Below are positions 49,575 to 60,349 of a DNA stretch of 64,000 nt, one piece after another. The notes beneath the pieces are model-generated. The model did not search any database. It saw only the letters and a program-made list of their open reading frames with translations, and had not been told where the DNA came from. The DNA comes from Blasia pusilla. Its lineage: Eukaryota > Marchantiophyta > Marchantiopsida > Blasiales. The stretch covers positions 53,878,001 to 53,942,000 of the forward strand of contig CM114272.1 in assembly GCA_050084515.1 (NCBI GenBank). The letters are read 5' to 3'. The position numbers were made by a program, and so were the translations under genes. The first letter of the stretch is position 1. Each line of letters begins with the position of its first letter.

Positions 49575-49661
49575 TGTTAGATGTCGGACTGCTAAGAGTA
49601 GCAGCATTTAGGTAGTTCACATCTTAGATTAAACCTTTATCTAAAATGTATGTATCTAACT
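49575..49661 (-). repeat. copia 5' LTR, internally deleted (87 bp)
   Basis: Shares tgttag at one end and gttagatgtcggactgctaag and on with the 3' LTR, but lacks the 286 bases that in the 3' LTR lie between two gttag pentamers (45496-45500 and 45782-45786). The outer end reads ctaact in place of ctaaca, next to the CGGGA target duplicate. Confidence 0.8.
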
Positions 49662-49743
49662 CGGGACTAGTTGTAGGTGACACAGGTACACACAGCAGGC
49701 ATTACCAACCACCTTGATTATCGCCAATCAGACCCTTTGAGAC

Positions 49744-49794
49744 GCACGTCTAGACTTCAATTTGGGAGACTCCCAAATTGAAGTCTAGACGTGC
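49744..49794. repeat. 51-bp palindrome: 25-bp arms, 1-base centre
   Basis: Positions 49744-49768 (beginning gcacgtctagacttcaa) are exactly complementary to 49770-49794, with a single a between. No mismatch is present. It lies 78 bases outside the copia target duplication. See findings for possible origins. Confidence 0.97.
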
Positions 49795-49799
49795 TACTT

Positions 49800-51263
49800 C
49801 GGATAGGAGATTTGGGAATTTTCGTGAGGGTGATTGTAGTGGGAGCTTAGCCAAACCCCCGTGTGGAATTCTTTTGGGCCCGGCACCGGGGAAAGTGAAC
49901 ATTAAATCAATTAGCACAAACTCTGACATAAGGTAGTGTTATCCGTGCCTACATCTATGTCTTTGAACTCGATAATTATCTAACAAGTCGCACAATTAAT
50001 CCCTTCCGTGCGGCAAGCATGATAAATATTCGAAATAGATTTCTTGGCCCCGTTGGTCCAATCTTGAACCGTGGAGGAAATCACACCGATTCCATGCATG
50101 GACGTGGGAGTATACATGATTGATAGCAATTCAAATCGTTCTTGTTGGGAAAATTGAGAATGCCTCCTACACTCAGAAATTTAGTTGATTTCGAAATCAT
50201 ACATTATGTCTTCAGAAGAGGAAAGAGGAAGCCTATGAAATCAACAGTGGATTGCATAGATGGGAAGAGGACGACCTTTAGTTAGAATGAAGGTTGGACC
50301 TTCCAGGTTTCCACAGCTAATGGAATTCAATTCAATTCAGCCACACCTTTCCCAAGCATAAAGCTATACGTCAGTATCGTACAGAGTGAAGAACTTCAAT
50401 CTTGGGGATCCCAGTGTACTACTATTAGATCATGAGCTATATACATTCTGCAATCAGCTACATTCTCCTACATACATCCAGCCCGACATTCATCACTCAG
50501 CACTGAGGAAAGAGCATTAGCCACCCGTAATTTGCTTGATAATGCACTCACTATACCTTTTCTGTCACAGCAGGTTTATGAACATTCCAACTCTACTTCT
50601 GAATTCTCCCATCATATTCTCCTTCCCACATTTAATCGCACATTCACACCATTAGTCCTGTTTACACTAGCTACTACGATCTCGACATTGTTAGTCTACA
50701 AGAATTACTACTAGCTTCAATGACGTGATTAAGGGCAAGTAAAGTGGCAAGAATGTGCACAACGTAAGCCCTTTGGCATAGGGTAAAATCACACAAACAT
50801 GGAAAAAATCACCAATAAAACGCCAATGAAGTTCTTGATCATCTAAGACGATGTAGGTAAGTAACTTGTAACTAAGAACGAGCAGTTTAAGGATAAGACG
50901 AACAAAATTGAAGGTATTTGATATCATTAGTTTACGAAAAAGGCTCACTCCGAATTTCAAAGATTTCTCATCGAGCAGAAAACGATTGCGCAACAATATC
51001 GATGGAATCCGAACTCACTTCTCAGTCACAACTCGGTAGATAGTATATTACTTTCGGGCTTTGCAGCCCTACTTGTGCATCCCCGTACAAAGAGGTAGCA
51101 AGAACTTTCTCAAGATTGATGACGCGAGATACTAGAACCTGGAGTGTGAAGGTGGCTACAACCGATGTGATTGTCCATGTTGAAAGTACAACCAGAACCA
51201 GCACTTCCACAATGTCCACAATTAAATCAAAACACAACAGATGATCTCTCCTGCAAAATCGAC
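49800..51263. other. Intergenic DNA, 3' side of eS26
   Basis: No coding frame is recognised. The right end must include the 3' untranslated region of the minus-strand eS26 gene. The rest is unique-looking sequence of mixed composition. Confidence 0.45.
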
Positions 51264-52350
51264 CTATCGACCGCCACCGGTCTGTCCAGCTGGGCGAGCA
51301 CCAGGTGCTGGTCGGGCAGGTGCATCCTCCTGTTCATGTCAAAATACATCCATGAGTTTGGCACAGAACTCCAATCCCTCAGTGTTGACCTAAATCATTC
51401 AGATAAATCAAGCTCGAGAAATGGAAGGTGAAGTAGAAGACAAACCTTGCGGCGGAATCTCTGGGGGGGCTCACGGATGCGACGAGCCTCACGGGATCGC
51501 ACTCGCACTACATGAGAGTGAATAGCACAAGATACGCAGTACTGCATCTTGGCGTACAGCTTGGGCAGAGTGTATCCTGACAATGAAAAGGTGACCTGAT
51601 GAGTTTACGCAAGATTACAAAAAGCTGTGGGATGAACTGGATGAATGATTTCATCTTGAAGGGGGGTATATACCCACGTACCATCGTACACGCAAGCCTC
51701 TTGCACATCCCGGACAGCGGCTTGTTCGACAATGTTACGCACCAAAAATCTCTTCACGGCCTTGTCCTGAAATTGGAAACCCTTACTTCGTTCAGCCCAA
51801 CGAGGATCATTCACATCCAAGGTAATTTGCATCTCGCATAGAGTGGGCTACGCAAATGCTTTAATCTCAACTCTCAGAGGAATCTTATCTCCCTTACTTG
51901 ACGAACACCGACACCAATAAGACGTCAGGTACCGGCAGTAGCTCACGGCAGGCATTCAAGTAAGCAATTTTCCGAGGCCGAAAAGCGTGCCAATACTGAC
52001 GATCGATTTCTACAAGTTTCCCTAAAATCCTACACTCACATACACGCCACATATAGCAAGCGAGAAACAAACATTTGACCACGCGGAAAACTCTCGCCGA
52101 CTGCCTTGCCACTCTAAGACGGATGTGCAACAAAGAAGCAGGAAAATCCACCTTTAAGACTTCCTAGTGACCACCTGCATGCGACACGGGATCGACACGC
52201 GACCTCAAATCCACTCATTCCACGCACTCTAAGAGAAAAAGACCAGAGACGTACCTTGGGCACACATCGACCACAATTAGAGCACCGAATGGGGTTGACG
52301 TGGCCTCGGCCATGCTTGTTGCGACCTCCGTTCCGCCTCTTCACCGTCAT
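51264..52350 (-). CDS. RPS26: 40S ribosomal protein eS26, four exons
   Basis: eS26 sits at the mRNA exit channel of the small ribosomal subunit and contacts mRNA upstream of the start codon. Minus-strand coding exons are 52350-52255, 51766-51682, 51576-51446 and 51329-51264, with GT-AG introns, and join into 125 codons. The protein starts [20 protein letters not shown]. It has the zinc-binding Cys pairs RCSNCGRC (exon 1) and [11 protein letters not shown] (exon 3), the conserved [17 protein letters not shown] block (exon 2), then YTLPKLY and [10 protein letters not shown]. The Ala/Pro/Gly-rich tail in exon 4 is typical of plant eS26. All junction phases fit and no defect is seen. An upstream in-frame Met at 52395 is ignored because family members start at MT(V/F)KRRN. 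Confidence 0.96.
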
Positions 52351-52620
52351 ATTGGCCGCTGCTGCTGCACGCTTCTGCCGATCACGAACGAACAATCGCA
52401 GCGCAGAGAGGTAGGGATTGCACCACCAGAGAAGGAAAAAGAGAGAGGACGAGACACAGAGCGCTAGGGCTCAAGGACGAAGAATCTCGAAGGGACAGGC
52501 ATTTGCGCTTGGCCCCAACTATGCCCAGACAAGCGAACAGCGTGGACAGACAGACCTAGATCTGACGGCGGGAAAGGGAGTCAATCGGACGGCCTACGAA
52601 TCGGATTTGGAAGTAGGCAT
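52351..52620 (-). promoter_or_regulatory. eS26 leader and proximal promoter
   Basis: The coding strand upstream of the ATG carries a pyrimidine-rich run (ctctctttttccttctctgg, near 52424-52445), typical of ribosomal-protein leaders. Further up are gagccctagcgc, which resembles a telo-box, and a tgggca word near 52520 like a TCP site II core. Plant ribosomal protein genes commonly combine these. No TATA box was assigned and the transcription start is unknown. Confidence 0.4.
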
Positions 52621-52699
52621 TTTCTGTCGCTTTTTATGGAGTCCTCTTTTCCTTTTCTGTCGCTGTATGAGAAATCGTTCTCGGAACCGTAATAATCCA

Positions 52700-55600
52700 T
52701 GAATAATATGGTGACATATTTTGTTTATGAATGTCCGTATTTTTTTTTAAAAACATATATGTAGGTTTCTTATGTCAAGTTTAGTATCCTTGAAGATTTT
52801 ATGCAGGAAAATATTTTATTTCTTATTTTAACGGGATTTTTTAAACACTGGTAAGTAATATCTTTTTTATTTTTTTCAAGTTTTTTTTTAAGATTATTAT
52901 GGGCAATTCCATGTCTAGCTAGAAGAAGAAATAATAAAACCTTGATTCTTATGCTTGTGTTGATATTTGGTAATATATATGGGGTGTTAAGAAGGAAGAG
53001 TTCTTCTTTCAAAATGAGAAGAAGGGAGAGATAAGGGGGATTGGAGTTTCTTCCATACTATTTCACGTCATCATATATTTATGGAAGAGTGCATATAGAG
53101 TTACGAGACAAAATAGTTAGGCCAACGAGATTTGTCATGATTTTATACATTTAAAGTGAAAAGGACCCTACATTAAGGATGTCAGGTAGAGGATTAGGGG
53201 GAATTTTCTAAAATGCAACGGTGTTCTTAGGAAATTTTCTAAATGAAGAGGTGGGGAGTGGGAATTTAAAATAAGGATAGTGTGTAAGGACGCAGTGCGA
53301 GCACAAGGTAAGGAAGGGGGGTTGAGGTTTTATTTTCAAATTGAGGGAAAAGCATTCTTTTGTATCATGCATTGCACAACCATGCCTGCTAGTATTGGTA
53401 GATAGACCGAACACAAAGGAATTACCCTCGTTGCGACAAGGACGAGTAAGAAACACATAATAAAAAAAAAATGTGTATATCTAAGTAGCAAGCTAGACTC
53501 TATGTTCAACTTAGACTCTTCTGTCGAAAGTTAATGATATCTTCAGAATGAGAACTTTCATTGCGTAAAACTATACTAGTAAGGTAAACCAATGTATATT
53601 TTAGAAGAGAGGTCTAGATCCACTTACTAATTGGAATAAGGTGTTATTTTAGAGTCGGACTCTAAATTGATTTATCCTTTCTCTATGAGCATGCATTGAA
53701 TAGAAAATGAAGATGATCCTCAACTTGGAAGGCCCTAACTTCTATCAACTCATAGCATTCTAGTACTTTGTGCCCGTATGACGTGCAAGGCCACACAAAC
53801 TATCTCTAGCCCTTCAAAGAGGGACTATTTGTGTTTGTCTCTTGACAAAAGGAGGGATCCCCTAGAGCTCCATATGTCCCCTTTCTAGAGAGTCAAGGAT
53901 CCCTCTATCCTCATAATTTTTCCTCTATTACATGTCAAAATCATTCCTAGTCTCTACATCTCTTTTTTACCTCAACATCGGAATGGAGACAATCCCTCAC
54001 TACCCTCTATTTTTTCATTTGCGCCCTCCTCCCACCCCCCATCATTTATCTCATTTCCTCATCGCAAGGGGGGAGAGATGGCCACCCTCTCTCTCTATGT
54101 GGAATTGGATATGGATCAGCAATCCATTTTTGACTCTTTCTAGAGGACCCATCTAGTCTAATATGGAAAGTGTGCATTTCACACTTTCGTGGCCAAAATA
54201 TTTGGGTAAAATGCGCCAAATTTTTTTTCCCTTTTTTGGAACTTCATTGGATCTTTTAGTTATTTTTTTTCATCTCCATCCAACTAACAAAGTACATCGC
54301 ACAACTCCAAATCAATAGTTTATGTTAGCACTTGGCATGTTAAACTTTTATTGTATTGTGACATATGCTCTAAGCTTAAGAAGTTATTTACGAATAAGGG
54401 TTTATGTTTTATTAAAAGATGGAAAGAGAGAAGAATAACACGTCATTTTTTAAACGGCTTAATTTACCAAAAAAAAAGGAGATAAGGTTTTATTTTTCAA
54501 CAGAGGAGGAGAAGAGAAAATGGGCTAAATTTTCGTAAAGCAAGGTGTTCAAAAGGAATGATTATACATTATAAGATTTCAATAATATACTTAATTTTTT
54601 TATGGGGAGGGGAAAAGAGAAATGGATAAATTGTCAATAAGGAAGGTCTTATAGAACTTCTTTTAAATAAGAATTTTCAATAGGAAATGAAAGGAGGGAT
54701 GTTGAATACATTTTCATACGGCAGAGGACATGAAATATGTTTTGTGTGAATATAAATTGCTACATAATATACAAATAGATATTAATACCACAAATAACAC
54801 ATAAACCATCATATCTACATGTACAACACAACCATAATATAAAGCCCCCAACGCTCCATAGAAGTGGTTTGTGCATATAGGTCACCCCACACCTAGATCA
54901 TGTTACATTTGAGTCTATTCATCTTCAATTTTCTAACTATGGTTGAATTAACTTAATCATGGGTTTACGGATGAATAAAGGAAGAAGTAACTTATTGTTC
55001 TCTTTCCTAGTATGTAGGAGATTATTGCACAATGGATGATATCCCCATTGCAGATTAGCAAGTCCCTAAGTTCAAGTTCGGCCATGTGCCTTGAGTTTTA
55101 CTAAAGTCCTCCTCATTGTCTAACTCACCATCTGACCCTCTCGAACTAACTTGAGGACTTGCATCCTATGGATATACTCTTACTTTACTACAAATATCAT
55201 AAGTGTTGTTGTACACATATACAACATACACATATCATTGTTACATACACATTGCGAGTGACCGATGTGGAATTCCAATTTTTATCCATGTCCACATCCC
55301 CAAGATTTCTCCTAACGCACCATACCAACATATCTCCACATAACCTCTTTCGCCATTCCTATGAAAAGGGAATAAGCTTTGTTAATATATACCCAATCAA
55401 GTAAAGTATACCTCAAAGTAACCACAAATAAACCTTTGGATAACCCCAAAATTCTAGGACATAAAAATATACACTATTTCATGAATGTTGACCACGTAAC
55501 TTTCATATTCATTGTTCCCTCATAAGTGATAAGTACACTACAAGCCCATACATAAGCTCAATGTGCTCGCACAATACACTTACTTGGCTCAATGACACAT

Positions 55601-57940
55601 ACATGATAAAAATACCAACATGCACGCTACCAAAAAACTCCAAGAAATCTCCAAAACTAATAATTTCAAAACTAGTACCACCAAATTTTTCAGAAAATAT
55701 TTTCAAAACTAAGACTTCTCATAGAAATATCTTTAAGATATAAATGATCTCATAAAAAATTACTTAAAATTAAAAAAATAGCCTTTTCTAAATATAATTA
55801 ATTTTCAAGTATTTACACATGCCTTGGAATGTAAAACACTATATGAATACTATTGCTACTTTCTTCAAGCTCAAAATCAATTCTTATCGTATGCTTTTTA
55901 AATATTTTGTACACCCTTTTTCCTTCTATTTTATTCTTTGCCTGAAAATATTCTAGCCTTTTCTCAAAACTAGTGTGCAGCCTTCATGCTGAGTGGGAAT
56001 CCCCATCCCCTAAACCCTGCCAAAGTAGAGTGGCACATGCTTTCTATTTCTAAAAATACTGAAAAAGTACTAAAAATATAAAATTATATGTTTTTAGAAT
56101 CAAGTGTGGTGCTGACTATGTGAGAGCTCGTTCCTTCTAAAGGGGTGTTATGGAACAACTGAAAAGTGTTATTTAAAAAATCACATTAGATTTGGGGCCG
56201 TAATTAAAAATTAATCTTGTAAAATTTCTTATTGAGACTTTGCAAATTACTTTTGTTACTTTTAACTTAAATAGATATCATCATTTTGGTTACAACCTAT
56301 CAAATTTTTGGTGCAAACAAAAATAATAACTTTGGAAGAAATGTAAAGCTGTTTTTTTAATGAGGGAAAAACGAAAGCCATAAGTTTTCAATAAGAAAAG
56401 ATTTCATGGTGAAACCTTTTTCACCATGAATATAGGATAGAGGATTTTGAAGATAAGAGGCAAAGGAAGGAAGGAAGGGATAGATTTTCAATGAACGAAG
56501 ATTTTATAAGGATTTCTCTTTAAATGTTTAATTTTGAATAAAAGTGGGTGACACGAGGTTGAGGTCTATCATTCTATATAAAGGGATAGATACAAATGGA
56601 CCCTCTTTCGAAGACCGGGGAAGGTCCATCAATCCCTACCCATTACGAAGGAGAAAAGAAAAGAATCCAATTCCATGATTCCATCTCTGTCCCTAGCCTC
56701 TTATTTGGCACGGAGATGTGGCACATTCCCTATTTGGCTAGTACTTGTGTGAGATGAAATGCTCTAGTAAATTTCCGAAACCATGGGCATGACACATTTT
56801 CTTCTCATTACGATTCCTTCAAAGCACTTGACAATTATAGTCTCCCTCTTTGGATCTCAAACCACACACCTCCATTGATGAATAGTGTTTGCAATGTGAT
56901 ACTATCTTCCGATCCTATTTTCCACTAGAAAACTCTCCACATGAAGCTTGATTTGCTCTCCGTCCACGTAAGTTTGTGAAACCACAAGTGTCCTTTGATG
57001 AATAGGTTTTGCACTCAGACAATATCTCCCGATCTTGTTTTTCCATCATAGGACTCTCCACATGAAGGGTGATATGCTCTTCTTCTCTCTTCTCCATCCC
57101 CAAAAGTTTGTGCTCTTCCATGTATCTTATCATGTAGCCTAACATCACTTTCTTCCTCTCTTGATTGTGTCCCAATCCATGTCACCACACTACTAGTGGC
57201 AAGGATATATTGGCTGCAAAAAGAGAAGGTTTTGACCATTCATGTTATGATAATTGTGAGCCGCCATAACTCAGACATAACTCAACCAGTCCAGACTGCA
57301 GAGCACCGAGTTTCAACTTAGTTGGACCAGAGACTTATGGGCATGCAATTCCTTCACAATGCACCTATCAAACACAACTAACCTAGCTGCCAATTTACTT
57401 TGAGGCTTCCAACATTTCCATCTAAGCCCAAAGTTTGGCTAGATTGGCTACTTGTCAGCAATTTGACAAGCTAGAAAAACTTGTCTTGTGTTTTTGCAGG
57501 TGCCAAGATGTAATGTTACTCTTTTCCTCACGTAAAAGCCTTCAATAGTCTCTCTATTGAAGATTTCATAGAGAGCATACTAGGCTCCACTGCATGACCA
57601 CAACTGCTGGAGGCGTCTACCAGAAGTTCTTTTATGTAAGTCTGCCTGACTACACTGTCAGATCTTGATTAATAGTTCATCTGATTTCATGTCTACCACC
57701 TCCCATCAAACCCATTCTCAAGTGGAAACTTTTCTGAAGTTGCGTGAAAGCTTAAACCAAAACCACATGGCACATTGTCTAAGAATTGCAAGAATAGATA
57801 GATGCGCATTAAAATACAGAAACCATACAGCCTTGGAACTTTTATGCATTAAAAAGTCTCTTTAGAAAGTTCAGAACTGTGGTACAAATATTAAAACCAG
57901 GTTCAAATTCATTCTTGTGACACCCAATAATTCGAAATTG
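52700..57940. other. AT-rich intergenic DNA
   Basis: More than 5 kb without a recognisable gene. Open frames are short and AT-driven. A 12-bp inverted repeat with a 4-base loop lies at 56403-56430. The right end should hold the 3' untranslated region of the SDS22 gene. Confidence 0.5.
56403..56430. repeat. 12-bp inverted repeat, 4-base loop
   Basis: ttcatggtgaaa, loop cctt, tttcaccatgaa: perfectly paired. It stands alone in AT-rich DNA. It could be a chance hairpin or the centre of a small foldback element. It has no T-run of the terminator kind. Confidence 0.85.
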
Positions 57941-58238
57941 TTTTCAATCTTTTACCCATGACCTTTACAGATGCACATAATTGCTCTGTTACAACATCTT
58001 CATGCATACTCAACATGAGAGGCGAGTGAGTGATATTTGCACTCCTGAATTTTGCTTGCTAAAATGTGAATCACTTCCTCATGTAGCAAAGAAGACGAAA
58101 TCTGCACCCTTGCAGACAAGACTGGATGCATGGAGATGCAGTAGACACTTTGATTGACAACCAAATCTTATAACTTTCAAGCTCTCACTACCCACTGTGA
58201 GCAATGGTAAAAGAATGAAGTCCCATAACAGCTCTGCC

Positions 58239-59381
58239 TTAATCAAAGAACTGGGAATCAATCTGCACGAGTTTGGGAAGCATTGCCCTTAGTTTGCTAA
58301 CATAATTAGAACTTTCTGCACAGGGGTTTCGGTCCAAGTAAATTGTGACTAGTGTGCTCTTCACTCCTTCCAAAGCCGCTTCAATGCCATCTAGTGTGGG
58401 AATAGAGTTGTCATTGAGCCACAAATCTTCCAGTCTAACCAAATTTCCAATATCCTTAATTACTTGGAGCTTGTTCGATGAAACATCCAAGATTCGAAGC
58501 TTTGTGAGGGTGGATAGACCCTCCATTTCAACGATGAAGTTATGGCTCAGGTACAGCTCCTCTAGCGACACACAATGCTGGAAGCCCAGCATGGAAGTAA
58601 GGCGGTTGCTTTGGACACTAATTCTAGTGAGACCTGTCAGTCCACACAAATTTACAGTGCGTATGCGATTTCGACCCAGCCAGAGCTCCTTCAACTTTGT
58701 CAAATTTTGGATACCATCAATTTCCCGAATTTTGTTTGATCCTAGTTCAAGAATTTCCAGCTCCTGAAAGTGGTCCAGCTCTTCAATCTTCTGAATTGCA
58801 TTGCTTGAAAGATAGACCTCTTTCAACCTCCAAGTGCCTCTAGATAATCCTTCCATAGAGCTGATCTTGTTGAAGGAGAGATCCAGAACGGTCAGGCTAG
58901 TGAATACATTGATCACAGGTACCTTTGTTAACATGTTGTCCCTGAGCACCAGCTCCTGGAGGCCAAAGAGTGCTGGCCACGTTGTTAAGAAATCCACTGC
59001 TGAATCTTGAAACAAGTTCTGCCTCAGACTCAGCTTCTTCAGCAAGCTCATGTGGGATATCCTGTCATCAAGTTCTGTCAATCGGTTGGCAGTCAGGTCC
59101 AGCTCAATCAAAGAAGATGGTAGTTCCACTTCCTTCAAATCATGCAGCTGAGAGCTTGTAAGATCCAAAATTCCATCCTCCCCTGTGTCGGCAGATTCAC
59201 AACCAGTCTCTGTTTGACCAATGGTAGGTACAAATACTTCCATCAATGTGTCTGCTGCTCCTCCTCCTCCTCCTCCTCCTCCCTTCCTCTTATCCGGGAC
59301 AGTTGATTGGCAAGATGAAGATGAAATTTTGGAGGAACCTGGTATTGAACTTAGTGATTCTTCTTTGGTCTCTTCCACCAT
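58239..59381 (-). CDS. SDS22/PPP1R7-like phosphatase-1 regulatory subunit
   Basis: A minus-strand frame of 380 codons encoding a leucine-rich-repeat protein of the SDS22 family, which binds the type-1 phosphatase catalytic subunit and modulates its location and activity. After an acidic/Ser-rich N-terminus with a poly-Gly run (encoded by a CTC/GGA triplet repeat at 59258-59283), about eleven 22-residue repeats follow. Examples are LIELDLTANRLTEL, LTVLDLSFNKISSM, LEILELGSNKIREI, LEELYLSHNFIVEM and LEDLWLNDNSIPTL. An LRR-cap ends the protein (YVSKLRAMLPKLVQIDSQF). The ATG at 59381 has a good context (acaatgg). The frame is open upstream to a tgcag acceptor at 59436, so a 5' exon may exist. The entire LRR region is in one exon, and no defect is seen. 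Human SDS22 is about 360 residues. Confidence 0.88.
   Translation of the reverse strand: MVEETKEESLSSIPGSSKISSSSCQSTVPDKRKGGGGGGGGAADTLMEVFVPTIGQTETGCESADTGEDGILDLTSSQLHDLKEVELPSSLIELDLTANRLTELDDRISHMSLLKKLSLRQNLFQDSAVDFLTTWPALFGLQELVLRDNMLTKVPVINVFTSLTVLDLSFNKISSMEGLSRGTWRLKEVYLSSNAIQKIEELDHFQELEILELGSNKIREIDGIQNLTKLKELWLGRNRIRTVNLCGLTGLTRISVQSNRLTSMLGFQHCVSLEELYLSHNFIVEMEGLSTLTKLRILDVSSNKLQVIKDIGNLVRLEDLWLNDNSIPTLDGIEAALEGVKSTLVTIYLDRNPCAESSNYVSKLRAMLPKLVQIDSQFFD
59258..59283. repeat. (CTC)n triplet repeat coding poly-Gly
   Basis: About nine CTC/GGA-type triplets within the SDS22 coding exon, giving a run of eight glycines after KRK. Length is likely to vary between alleles. Confidence 0.9.
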
Positions 59382-60349
59382 TGTATTGTGCTGGAAATTG
59401 TTCTTTCTCACGATGCCCACTTCATCAGTATCACACTGCAGTCAGTCAGTCAGTTTCAGAGAAAGAAGGGCCCTGTCTGTAGTGCAGACACACACAAATT
59501 TGAGCCAATCAAATTCCAACGGTGAGATTAAAGTCAATTCAGGGTCTAGAAAAGGTATCATAACAGAGTTAGAAACACACTACTTAACCCCATCACCACA
59601 TTTCACAAGTATCCACTCAAGACGAAACACCTCAGATTCTTAATCCCAAGAAAGGCCAGTTTACAGGGACTGGGTACCTACCACCAAAGTCAACAAATAT
59701 CTATCAAACACTTTTTGCAGAACCTCTCCCAGTGTTTTGAAACATCTACTGTTGACATCCATTGTTCACCTTCCAACTTAACCACATACCGTCCAGTGGT
59801 GATCTTTGGGATCAAGCACCCTCAGTCGAGTTCAAGAATGGAAGAGATCAATTTCCACTGAGACTATGCAGATATTACTCGGTAGTTAGTTTCCCTCTCT
59901 TACCATTGAAGACTCTATACCATGATCCTTGGGTTCTCTCCCTACACATTCATGATCAAATTTAATATTCGAGCATTGGAATTACTCTTTCTATAAACAA
60001 TCCAGTGATCTGTGCTATCTACAACTGACCCACCATTAGCTACTGCTTGACGTAGTCAAGCTAGACATCATCACTGGCTGGTAGTTGTTCATATAGTTAG
60101 TGAACAGCTGACCTCATCCCTAGCACAACAGCAGAGGTGAGGTGAGTCCATCTCGTAGAGCTTGGCCTCCCTCAATTACGGAACTGATGTGGCCATCTAT
60201 TCATTCAAGGTGCAGCAGAACCCATCTATCCACATAGATTTTGAAAAAAGCTAGACAGCACCACAGCGCATGCATCCTTTCTTTCTTCCTTCCTTCCTCC
60301 TTGTTCCAATGCCACAACTCACACAGGTTCAAGGGCAAGAACAACATAC

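Larger units (their letters stand above)
45495..49661 (-). mobile_element. Ty1/copia LTR retrotransposon, complete but defective
   Basis: Both outer borders are defined. The left LTR starts TGTTAG at 45495 and the right LTR ends at 49661, flanked by the 5-bp duplication CGGGA at 45490-45494 and 49662-49666. Coding is on the minus strand in the copia order protease, integrase, reverse transcriptase, RNase H. A primer binding site and polypurine tract sit directly inside the LTRs. The element is defective. The 5' LTR carries a ~286-bp deletion, most of gag is gone (only ~300 bp separates the LTR from protease), pol has stop codons, and RNase H is interrupted by an inverted duplication. Confidence 0.92.

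Noticed and set aside
59382-59435. Short extension CDTDEVG... upstream of the SDS22 Met as the missing RPB5 C-terminal exon
   Set aside because: It has no similarity to the conserved RPB5 end. Only its phase is compatible, which is reported as a possible fusion instead.
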